From: Syntrophomonadaceae bacterium
GTDB taxonomy: Bacteria > Bacillota > Dethiobacteria > DTU022
NCBI GenBank assembly: GCA_007127255.1
Contig: SKZS01000177.1
Coordinates: 1-9,426 of the forward strand
Length of the DNA stretch: 9,426 nucleotides
Reading direction: 5' to 3'
A program made the translations under genes and the position numbers. This document shows, piece by piece, positions 1 to 5,537 of this stretch (within the stretch, counting starts at the first letter, position 1; every line of letters starts with the position of its first letter). Under the pieces are notes generated by a model that saw only the letters and a program-made list of their open reading frames with translations, was not told where the DNA came from and did not search any database.

Positions 1-1437
1 ATCGGTTGGCTGATTGCATTAATACTTGCCGCCATTGTGCGAGGCGTTTTTCGTCGAACCCATACAGGCACAAAGGTTGCCCGCTGGGTTAAAGGTGATG
101 AGGAGGCTGCCGATTCAGAGGCTAACAAGTGGGCCGGCCGGGTCGTTTATTACCTGGCCATGTTCTTTGTTCTGGTTGCGTTCTTTCAATATCTCGGCTT
201 AACTTTAATTGCCGAGCCTTTGAATGTTTTTCTGATGAGCATTTTTGCCTATGCCCCGCGCCTTTTAGGAGCAGCTATTTTGCTGCTTGTTGCCTGGTTT
301 CTGGCAACCTTGCTGCGGATGTTATTATACCGCATTCTAAAGGGTGTAAAAATCGATGAACGTTTGGCCGGACACATGGAAGAAGAAGAAAAAGACACAA
401 CAGAAGAAGGGGTAGAAAAAGTATCTTTATCCCAAACAGTAAGTAATGTAGTTTACTGGATAGTCTTCTTATTTTTCCTTCCGGCGATTTTAAGCGCTTT
501 GAACCTGGAAGGATTACTCGTCCCGGTTCAGGGCATGTTAGAAACAGTGCTTACCTACCTGCCTAATATCCTGGGCGCCTTGCTGATTCTTCTCCTTGGT
601 TGGCTCGGGGCGCGAATCCTGCAGCGGTTGGTAATCAACTTGCTGTCGGGGCTTGGTCTTGACCGGGTAAGCGAAAAAGCAAATGTTTCTTCAGTTCTCG
701 GCACAACCAAGCCTTCCGCGATCATTGGACTGATCGTCTACGTTATGGTCCTGGTTTTTGCCGTAATCGGGGCATTAAACGCCCTGGCCCTGGAGGCCAT
801 TACCGCGCCTGCCAGTAATATGATTGCCCTGATACTGCAAGCCCTGCCGGCGATATTCGCTGCCGGCCTGATTCTGGTTATTGCCTTGCTGGTAGGAAGA
901 TTACTGGCCAACCTGGCATCCAACCTGTTAGCGACAGTAGGTTTCAATGATCTTCTGGTCCGCTTAGGTTTCAGTCGGGCCAAGCTGGAGCAGCAAAAAC
1001 CACCTTCCGAAATAGTGGGTTATTTAGTTCTTGTTGCCATCATGCTGTTTGCTGCTATCGAAGCAGCAAGCCTGCTTGGCTTTGTTGTTCTGGCCGATCT
1101 GATTGCCCAGCTTACCGTCCTTTTGGGCAGAGTTGTGGTATCGGTTATTATCTTTGGCATCGGTCTTTATCTCGCTGGAGTGGCAAAAGAAGTTGTGCTG
1201 GCCAGCGGTGGTCCGCATGCTGATTTCTTGGCAAAGCTTACCAGGATAGGTATCCTTATCCTGGCAGGTTCAATCGCTTTACGCCAGGTAGGAGTTGCCA
1301 ATGAGATTATTGTTATCGCTTTCGGAGTTCTGCTTGGAGCGGTCGCCCTGACCGGTGTTGTTGCTTTCGGACTTGGTGGACGTGAACTGGCTGCAAAGGA
1401 ACTTTCCGAATGGGTTGAAAAAGCAAAGAAAAAATAA
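1..1437 (+). CDS. Mechanosensitive-channel-like protein with repeated TM-helix units, 5' partial
   Basis: Integral membrane protein of the conserved TM-helix repeat type related to small-conductance mechanosensitive channels; probably acts in the cytoplasmic membrane in turgor sensing or ion flux. The frame is open to base 1, and the first residues (IGWLIALILAAIVRG) already read as the end of one repeat, so the true start lies outside the window; the GTG at 37 is internal. In the 478 visible residues similar units recur at about 85-122, 186-222, 281-317 and, more degenerate, 373-402: a Pro or Arg-led turn, a Gly/Ala/Leu-rich helix, then an amphipathic stretch ending in a short polar loop. A highly acidic loop (around 127-138) separates the first two. 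The end carries an AFGLGGRELAAKELSEW segment typical of this family. No canonical MscS beta domain is seen. It is followed by a strong terminator at 1600-1636. Family assignment is firm; channel activity is inferred. Confidence 0.88.
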   Translation: MGWLIALILAAIVRGVFRRTHTGTKVARWVKGDEEAADSEANKWAGRVVYYLAMFFVLVAFFQYLGLTLIAEPLNVFLMSIFAYAPRLLGAAILLLVAWFLATLLRMLLYRILKGVKIDERLAGHMEEEEKDTTEEGVEKVSLSQTVSNVVYWIVFLFFLPAILSALNLEGLLVPVQGMLETVLTYLPNILGALLILLLGWLGARILQRLVINLLSGLGLDRVSEKANVSSVLGTTKPSAIIGLIVYVMVLVFAVIGALNALALEAITAPASNMIALILQALPAIFAAGLILVIALLVGRLLANLASNLLATVGFNDLLVRLGFSRAKLEQQKPPSEIVGYLVLVAIMLFAAIEAASLLGFVVLADLIAQLTVLLGRVVVSVIIFGIGLYLAGVAKEVVLASGGPHADFLAKLTRIGILILAGSIALRQVGVANEIIVIAFGVLLGAVALTGVVAFGLGGRELAAKELSEWVEKAKKK

Positions 1438-1466
1438 TGGTTAAAGATATGTGTAGCCGGTTTAAA

Positions 1467-1496
1467 TTGACAGCCCAGCCGGTTTATTCTGAGAAT
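1467..1496 (+). promoter_or_regulatory. Possible sigma-A promoter
   Basis: A perfect -35 hexamer TTGACA (1467-1472) is followed after 18 bases by GAGAAT (1491-1496), which matches four of six -10 positions. Nothing downstream codes for protein, but the strong terminator at 1600-1636 lies about 100 bases on, so a short untranslated transcript is conceivable. Weak on its own because the -10 is poor. Confidence 0.22.
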
Positions 1497-1599
1497 AATA
1501 CTTTTTAAGGCTAAATCTTAACCCCTGGAGCTGCCAGGGCTGCACATTCAGAATCCATTATACTAACAGGACAACTGTATAACTGTTAAGCTTGTTGGA

Positions 1600-1636
1600 G
1601 GGAACCCCCTGCCAGGAATAGGGGGTTCCCTTTTTT
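1600..1636 (+). terminator. Rho-independent terminator
   Basis: Perfect 11-bp inverted repeat GGGAACCCCCT (1600-1610) and AGGGGGTTCCC (1620-1630), 9-base loop, followed at once by six T (1631-1636). The T-run is only on the plus strand, so it ends transcripts coming from the membrane gene (or from a small transcript starting in the gap) and not the minus-strand glycosyltransferase operon. Confidence 0.93.
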
Positions 1637-1810
1637 GACAGGCAATACAGATACTGCTGACATGATATGCCCATCTGTCACCATCATCTCTTGTAATAAT
1701 CTTACGGTTTGCCTGGCACAGGTTCAAAATCGGGCCTGGTTGAAGAGTTATATCACTTGCCTGACATTACCGTATGTAAAAATGTGTTTTTGGCAGGTAG
1801 CTTTAAGTCA

Positions 1811-1890
1811 GGCGTGTGATTAGTGCGTAATAATATTACCTGGTTAATTCTCAAGATATTATGTTAATAGTTCAAAACAGGATTATAAAG
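1811..1890. repeat. Dispersed ~80-base repeat, copy A (most diverged)
   Basis: Aligns nearly gap-free with the copies at 2054 and 7484, starting GGCGTGTG and sharing TTAGT, TAAT, GGTTAATT, ATATTATG-like and ACAGG landmarks; identity to copy C is roughly 70 percent by eye. The stem arms visible in copies B and C are not preserved here, so this copy looks decayed. Confidence 0.65.
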
Positions 1891-1898
1891 TCTTGAAG

Positions 1899-1984
1899 CT
1901 TTTGGTTGAGTGGCTTTTTAAGGTTGCTTTTAGTCAGGCAACCTATTGCCAGGCAACTTTTCTCAGGTTGCTTTTCTCAGGTGG
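1899..1984. repeat. 15-base minisatellite, six imperfect copies
   Basis: Units begin with CTTTT or a close variant at 1899, 1914, 1927, 1942, 1957 and 1971 (lengths 15, 13, 15, 15, 14, 14) and end mostly in AGGTTG or AGGCAA. Because GTTGC and GCAAC endings alternate, neighbouring units can pair: AGGTTGC (1921-1927) with GCAACCT (1938-1944) is a perfect 7-bp stem. No T-run follows, so this is not an obvious terminator. Confidence 0.7.
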
Positions 1985-2005
1985 TGCTGGTTTAGTGCCC
2001 AGTTA

Positions 2006-2038
2006 CTAATGCAGACCAGCAATTAGTCCTGTCAGCCG
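2006..2038 (-). pseudogene. Duplicated 3' tail fragment of the glycosyltransferase gene
   Basis: Read on the minus strand, this stretch gives RLTGLIAGLH followed by two stop codons (TAG, TAA). The intact gene ends RLTGLIAGLRS. Offset to the functional copy is exactly 217 bases and differences include synonymous third-position changes (CTG/CTA, GGT/GGG). It has no start and is a by-product of the tandem duplication. Upstream of the Arg codon similarity to the gene stops. Confidence 0.8.
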
Positions 2039-2053
2039 GATAGATTTTTATCT

Positions 2054-2142
2054 GGCATGTGGTTAGTCCTTGATAATGTCATCTTGTTAACTATCATGGT
2101 AATATGTCGCCTATGAAAGGCAGGGTACTAATATCAGGCGAC
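2054..2142. repeat. Dispersed ~80-base repeat, copy B, with distal stem
   Basis: Gap-free alignment of 2054-2133 with 7484-7563 gives 15 differences in 80 bases (about 81 percent identity). The core ends TATGAAAGGCAGGGTACTAAT. A perfect 6-bp inverted repeat GTCGCC (2106-2111) and GGCGAC (2137-2142) brackets this conserved core with a 25-base loop. No coding capacity is evident. Confidence 0.75.
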
Positions 2143-2201
2143 TTTTAGTCGAGTGTCTTTTAGTCAGGTTGCCTTTAGTTGGGCAACTTATAGCCAGGTG
2201 G
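2142..2201. repeat. 15-base minisatellite, four copies
   Basis: Four contiguous units of exactly 15 bases begin at 2142, 2157, 2172 and 2187, e.g. CTTTTAGTCAGGTTG and CCTTTAGTTGGGCAA. They correspond to the six-copy array at 1899-1984. GTTGCC (2169-2174) can pair with GGCAAC (2182-2187). Confidence 0.72.
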
Positions 2202-2219
2202 TGCTAGTTTCGTGACCAG

Positions 2220-3416
2220 TTATGAACGCAGCCCAGCAATTAGTCCTGTTAGCCGGGCAGCAGCACCTGTCCAGTTAAAGGGGAAAAGCAGCGTCTCGAT
2301 TTCGGCAGGGCTGATCTTTTCAGTCCGGAAAATTGCCTCCCTTATTTTTGTCGCCCAGAGGTCAGGAGTGCGGTCAGTAATCAGGCAACCGGGATGCCCG
2401 CCCGGAAGCCGGAAAAATATTTCCGGCAATATCCCTACGGGCGCACCCACAATGCGGGTACCGCAGGCTATTGATTCCAGCGCTGTCAGAGCAAAACTTT
2501 CATAATAAGAAGGGATAACAGTAACATCAGCGGCATTATAATAAAGGGGAAGGCTTTGGTGATCAATGCGGCCTGTAAATTGAACCCTGTCTTCCATTCC
2601 GAGGGAAGCCGCTTTTTCTTTTAGCGCAGCCACCTGGTCGCGGCTCTGTTCATCTCCACCGACAATAACCAGTTTAATATCATCCCTAAGGGGAAGCAGG
2701 GCTGTGGTTTCAATTAAAAAATCAAAACCCTTAACCGGTTCAATTCGTCCGACAGCAAGAATAATTTTCTTTGAATCCAGACCAATTTGCTCTTTGGCCT
2801 TTTGGCGATCAAGGGGTTTAAACAGCATCCGGCCTATCCCACAGGGAATAACTTCTACCTTCCGGGGAGGCAGATTATAGTAATTAAGAATTCTTTCTTT
2901 TTCAAGCCTGGCAGCGGTAATGATCAAATCACTGTTTCGGGCCAGATTTTCTTCTTCACTGATCCGCCGGGAAGGTTCATTTTCTTCAGGACAAGCTTCA
3001 TTTTTAGCCCGGCCGAGAGTATGAAACATCACCAGGGTGGGTATCTGCCAGTTCTGCTTTAAAATCTCTCCCACACAACCCGATAACCAGTAATGGCTGA
3101 AAATAACATCGTAGCTGCATTGATTCTGCTGGCAAAGGCGATTGATCTCTGCCGCAATTAAAGAGATATGAGGGTAGATATCATTTTTAGCAAGGGAACC
3201 ATTACCGTCGTCAAACGATACCAGACGCACGTTGGGGTACATTTTATGAATCCCTTCCGCACCTGTAACGGCAGAACGGCTAAAAATATCAACTTTGTGT
3301 CCCATCGCCCCAAGCGCTTCAGAGAGCCCGCACAGGTAAGTGCTCATCCCGCCGGTATCCTTACCACCCGCCTTACCAACCGGCGAACTATGAATGCTCA
3401 AAAAAGCCATCTTCAT
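2220..3416 (-). CDS. Family 4 glycosyltransferase (MshA / sucrose-phosphate-synthase-like)
   Basis: Retaining GT-B enzyme that should transfer a sugar from a nucleotide-sugar donor to an unidentified acceptor in the cytoplasm or at the inner membrane face. In the 398-residue protein the N-terminal acceptor half opens with HSSP (9-12) and GKDTGGMSTYL (18-28), the phosphate-binding glycine loop also seen in MshA and sucrose synthases. The C-terminal GT4 half has AVGRIEPVKG (221-230, with the Arg and Lys expected to bind the donor diphosphate), a VGG strand end, TGRI (281-284) and the E-x7-E motif E306/E314 in ESFALTALE. Length is normal and there are no membrane segments. I chose ATG 3416 (MKMAF) because AGGGG lies 8 bases before it; an in-frame TTG at 3440 falls inside the adjacent REP element and overlaps the ribosome binding site. 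The last codons are duplicated at 2006-2038. The acceptor is unknown. Confidence 0.9.
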   Translation of the reverse strand: MKMAFLSIHSSPVGKAGGKDTGGMSTYLCGLSEALGAMGHKVDIFSRSAVTGAEGIHKMYPNVRLVSFDDGNGSLAKNDIYPHISLIAAEINRLCQQNQCSYDVIFSHYWLSGCVGEILKQNWQIPTLVMFHTLGRAKNEACPEENEPSRRISEEENLARNSDLIITAARLEKERILNYYNLPPRKVEVIPCGIGRMLFKPLDRQKAKEQIGLDSKKIILAVGRIEPVKGFDFLIETTALLPLRDDIKLVIVGGDEQSRDQVAALKEKAASLGMEDRVQFTGRIDHQSLPLYYNAADVTVIPSYYESFALTALESIACGTRIVGAPVGILPEIFFRLPGGHPGCLITDRTPDLWATKIREAIFRTEKISPAEIETLLFPFNWTGAAARLTGLIAGLRS

Positions 3417-3424
3417 TAATCTTT

Positions 3425-3437
3425 CCCCTACCTCCCC
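3425..3437 (-). promoter_or_regulatory. Ribosome binding site that decides the glycosyltransferase start
   Basis: On the minus strand this reads GGGGAGGTAGGGG. The AGGGG part ends 8 bases before ATG 3416; the GGAGG part is 14 bases away. It directly abuts the REP hairpin at 3438, which would place the hairpin at the upstream edge of the ribosome landing site. Confidence 0.7.
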
Positions 3438-3479
3438 CAATAAGTTAAAAAGGTGTCTGACACCTAATTTAACTTATTG
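3438..3479. repeat. REP-like palindrome 1
   Basis: Near-perfect 42-base hairpin: outer arms CAATAAGTTAAA (3438-3449) and TTTAACTTATTG (3468-3479), inner arms AGGTGTC (3451-3457) and GACACCT (3459-3465) around one base, with only a one-base asymmetry between arms. It lies 3 bases past the stop codon of the transposase and touches the glycosyltransferase ribosome binding site. Confidence 0.92.
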
Positions 3480-3482
3480 ACA

Positions 3483-4304
3483 TTATGTCGATATTTCGTT
3501 TAATTTGTGCGCTGCAACAGTGCTAATTTTTATATTAGCTGCTATCTCTTTCAGGGTATAGCCCTGACTGTGAGCTTTTTTGACATAAGCTTTTTTATAT
3601 AGCTTCAAGCTCCGTATACGCGCTCCACTTTTGACCAGGGAGAATTCTTCATCACTGAGCCCAGTTCCCCGTAATATATCATCGAGGGCGTTTTCTCGAC
3701 CTTTTTTATCAAGTAAACCCTTCTCGTCGCTGCCGAAAATAGTATTAACCTGTTCATACTCCATTACATCTTGATCCCGGATAAGACGCATATATTCATT
3801 TGCTGCATACCTTCGATTTGTCGAGATACTGTCGTAAATATAATCTATGTTCACCAGGCCGCTTTTATTGTGGCGATAGAAATGATCGCTGCTCCACATG
3901 TAATCGGCCACCTCTTTGACCAGCCCGGCCCGGATCGGGTTCCAGTGCAAATAGCGCAAGGCGGCAAAGAGGTATTTTTCTTCTTGAATGATAATAGCTT
4001 TGTAACGTAAGCCGAAGAGGTGATCAATTCTTTCGTGCACCCGGTTGTAGTATCGACTATATAAACTGTTTAACCGCTGCATTATTTTGCTCAGCGGTAT
4101 CTCACCAACTTCCAGAAGTAGGTGATAATGATTGTCCAGCAGAACGTAACCATATAACTCAAATCCATACATCTTTTTGCTATTTGCCAGTTCGGCAATA
4201 AAGAATTGTTTGTCTGAATCATTTTGGAAAATCTTTTCTTTGTTGTTGCCGCGCTGCATGACATGATATATTGCCCCTGAATACTCGATCCGTTTTTGCC
4301 TCAA
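3483..4304 (-). CDS. REP-associated tyrosine transposase (RAYT, Y1/HUH family)
   Basis: Single-strand DNA endonuclease/transposase of the IS200-like Y1 superfamily. The 273-residue protein begins with the family signature RIEYSGAIYHVMQRGN (5-20). The metal-binding HUH motif is H59-Y60-H61 in DNHYHLLLE, and the nucleophilic tyrosine is most likely Y118 in LRYLHWNPIRAGLV. FGLRYK (97-102) is also typical. The C-terminus (about 240-270) has a helix-turn-helix-like segment (GYTLKEIAANIKISTVAAHKL) that probably helps recognise REP DNA. It starts at TTG 4304, with GAGGGG 7 bases upstream; no ATG gives the conserved N-terminus. The frame is uninterrupted and catalytic residues are present, so it may be active. 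It is bracketed by two inverted REP hairpins, and lies between a probable surface-glycan acyltransferase and a glycosyltransferase, reading in the same direction. Confidence 0.93.
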   Translation of the reverse strand: MRQKRIEYSGAIYHVMQRGNNKEKIFQNDSDKQFFIAELANSKKMYGFELYGYVLLDNHYHLLLEVGEIPLSKIMQRLNSLYSRYYNRVHERIDHLFGLRYKAIIIQEEKYLFAALRYLHWNPIRAGLVKEVADYMWSSDHFYRHNKSGLVNIDYIYDSISTNRRYAANEYMRLIRDQDVMEYEQVNTIFGSDEKGLLDKKGRENALDDILRGTGLSDEEFSLVKSGARIRSLKLYKKAYVKKAHSQGYTLKEIAANIKISTVAAHKLNEIST

Positions 4305-4363
4305 TTTACTACCCCTCTTTCTGCAATGTATTGCCGAGATGATTGCTATGTTGTTTTTCTGTC

Positions 4364-4404
4364 CAATAAGTTAAATTTGTCTCTGACACCTTTTTAACTT
4401 ATTG
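4364..4404. repeat. REP-like palindrome 2 (inverted relative to REP 1)
   Basis: Outer arms CAATAAGTTAAA (4364-4375) and TTTAACTTATTG (4393-4404) are identical to those of REP 1. The inner part keeps GACACC on the plus strand but its partner has drifted to TTGTCTC, leaving an imperfect inner stem. It overlaps the 3' end of the acyltransferase gene. Confidence 0.9.
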
Positions 4405-5380
4405 GGATTGTGACGGTATAGATGGGGATGGGGTTGCCGCCGAGGCGGCTTTTGTATACCTCCTGACCTTTCAAGAAGTCGAAAGCTTTGTGCCCGGTGG
4501 TAATGCTCTCCTTGATGCAGAGCACTTTTGAAAGCAGACCAGCGCTCAGATCGCGGTAGGCAAATTTGAAGCCGCTGTTGTAAAGATAAATCCGATCCCG
4601 GTAATCGAAATATAAAACAGCTGCTGCTGTTATGCCGTCGATATCAAGCAGGCCAAAACGGGCATGGTTATCCTTTACCCCTGCAGAGATAAGGGTTTGG
4701 AAATACTGCTGCATCTGATCAGTCAAAAAGTTTTCTTTTTCGCTATTTTCCTTAAAGAGCTCAAAAAAATCAGGGATGAAGGCCTCTACCTCCGCCGCTT
4801 TTTCAAGAATCCGGAAATTCCAGTTTTCTTTCTCGTTCTGCAGGCGGCGCAGTTTGCGTCTTACTTCATGGCGCTGCTTTTTGGTCAGGGCAGCCAGGTA
4901 ATCCTCCCAGCTTGAGGCCAGGGTAAGTTCATATGATTGATCTTCACGAATAAAGTGAGCTTTGGGAGAGGGAAATCTTTCAGAGGCAAAAAACCCCCTG
5001 AAAACGGCGGCATCGGGACGCTGGGCATTTAGGATCAGGTTCTCTACCCCGCTCTCTTTCAAGTAAGGCAGTAAAATATCGAAAAATTCTTCTTCATCCC
5101 TTTTGTCGGGAGAGGTAATAAAGTCAAGATAATCACAGACATCGGGGCTGCCTATTAAACGCGCTTCCCCGTCTTTTAACATGAGCGGAGCTATTCCAAG
5201 CAGGCGCCCGTCTTTATACACTGTATGCACAAATAGTTCATATTCATACCCGAACACTTGCCACCAGGACTGCATCCAAAAAGGGAGTGTAAATACAGAC
5301 GGCCACCTCAGTTTTAACTGTGAATTCTTATAGCAGGTAAAAAGGGTTTCGAGGGTTTCGGCTTTTATTTCTGCCGGCAT
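4394..5380 (-). CDS. GNAT-fold acyltransferase of the CelD/BcsL (FemAB-like) type
   Basis: Cytoplasmic acyl- or aminoacyl-transfer enzyme related to the Acetyltransf_6 group, whose members sit in polysaccharide and exopolysaccharide loci. The 328-residue protein has an N-terminal half-domain (WMQSWWQVFG at about 35-44, GIAPLMLKDG at 62-71, then DYLDFI at 83-88), a basic helix KKQRHEVRRKLRRL (167-180) that is a hallmark of the group, and the C-terminal GNAT half with GITAAAVLYFDYRDRIYLYNSGF (249-271) ending in FDFLKGQEVYKSRLG. No signal peptide or membrane helix. ATG 5380 is preceded by AGGAAG. The last two sense codons and the stop (ATA AGT TAA) lie within REP 2, so the repeat supplies the end of the reading frame. 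It is 157 bases downstream of the CoA-transferase gene on the same strand. The substrate is unknown; a role in glycan modification is inferred from family and from the glycosyltransferase beyond the RAYT. Confidence 0.82.
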   Translation of the reverse strand: MPAEIKAETLETLFTCYKNSQLKLRWPSVFTLPFWMQSWWQVFGYEYELFVHTVYKDGRLLGIAPLMLKDGEARLIGSPDVCDYLDFITSPDKRDEEEFFDILLPYLKESGVENLILNAQRPDAAVFRGFFASERFPSPKAHFIREDQSYELTLASSWEDYLAALTKKQRHEVRRKLRRLQNEKENWNFRILEKAAEVEAFIPDFFELFKENSEKENFLTDQMQQYFQTLISAGVKDNHARFGLLDIDGITAAAVLYFDYRDRIYLYNSGFKFAYRDLSAGLLSKVLCIKESITTGHKAFDFLKGQEVYKSRLGGNPIPIYTVTIPIS

Positions 5381-5537
5381 GGTTCTTCCTTTCTATTTTT
5401 ATCGTCTCGATTGCTTTTGCTTTCACACCAGCCATGGCAAGACAGACAGACCATTAGCAAATGATTTTCTTCAGACTTAATGCTAAAAAGTATTGTTTTG
5501 TTTTTAAGAAACTTCGTTATAAAGAATAAAGAAGTAT
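5381..5537 (-). other. Short spacer between the CoA-transferase and acyltransferase genes
   Basis: No convincing terminator: only a weak 5-bp pairing ACTTC/GAAGT follows the CoA-transferase stop on the minus strand, with no T-run. Read-through into the acyltransferase gene is possible. A small open frame crossing this spacer (5365-5580) overlaps both neighbours and looks spurious. Confidence 0.4.

Larger units (their letters stand above)
1438..1810. other. Intergenic region with no supported gene
   Basis: Between the membrane gene and the repeat block. It holds a possible promoter (1467-1496), a perfect 6-bp hairpin (CCCTGG 1523-1528, CCAGGG 1534-1539, 5-base loop, no T-run) and the terminator at 1600-1636. 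A short open frame at 1635-1823 begins inside the terminator T-run, has no ribosome binding site and no recognisable composition. From 1640 to 1810 I see no gene, RNA or clear repeat. Confidence 0.6.
1811..2255. repeat. Imperfect tandem duplication covering the glycosyltransferase tail and its 3' flank
   Basis: Two diverged units lie head to tail. Unit 2 (about 2054-2255) contains an 80-base block, four 15-base minisatellite copies, a 61-base conserved block (2195-2255) and the last codons of the glycosyltransferase. Unit 1 (about 1811-2038) has the same order: 80-base block at 1811, six minisatellite copies, the 61-base block at 1978-2038 and a copy of the gene tail. The 61-base blocks align without gaps with about nine differences. 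Offset is 243 bases at the left edge and 217 at the right; the 26-base difference is explained by two extra minisatellite copies in unit 1. Similarity stops just beyond 2039/2255, which marks one breakpoint. Confidence 0.82.
3438..4404 (-). mobile_element. REP-RAYT-REP cassette
   Basis: A 967-base unit: REP 1, the transposase gene, and REP 2. The REPs are in inverted orientation: the plus strand of REP 1 matches the minus strand of REP 2 through the first 20 bases and again over the last 12. This is the usual layout of REP-associated tyrosine transposases, which process REP hairpins as single-stranded DNA. No target-site duplication or IS-type terminal repeat beyond the REPs is evident. Confidence 0.8.

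Noticed and set aside
37..1437. GTG 37 as start of the first gene
   Set aside because: Frame is open to base 1 and codons 1-12 already read as the end of a transmembrane repeat.
1635..1823. 62-codon open frame on the plus strand
   Set aside because: Starts inside the terminator T-run, has no ribosome binding site and runs into repeat copy A; amino-acid composition is not protein-like.
1921..1944. Minus-strand terminator of the glycosyltransferase operon
   Set aside because: The 7-bp AGGTTGC/GCAACCT stem is not followed by a T-run on the minus strand (it reads TAAAAAG) and is better explained as minisatellite self-pairing.
1899..2201. CRISPR-like array from the regularly spaced CAGGTTG/CAGGCAA motifs
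   Set aside because: The period is only about 15 bases with no spacers; it is a minisatellite, and no cas genes are present.
2220..3440. TTG 3440 as start of the glycosyltransferase
   Set aside because: Lies inside the REP palindrome and overlaps the ribosome binding site; ATG 3416 has proper spacing and gives the family-typical N-terminus.
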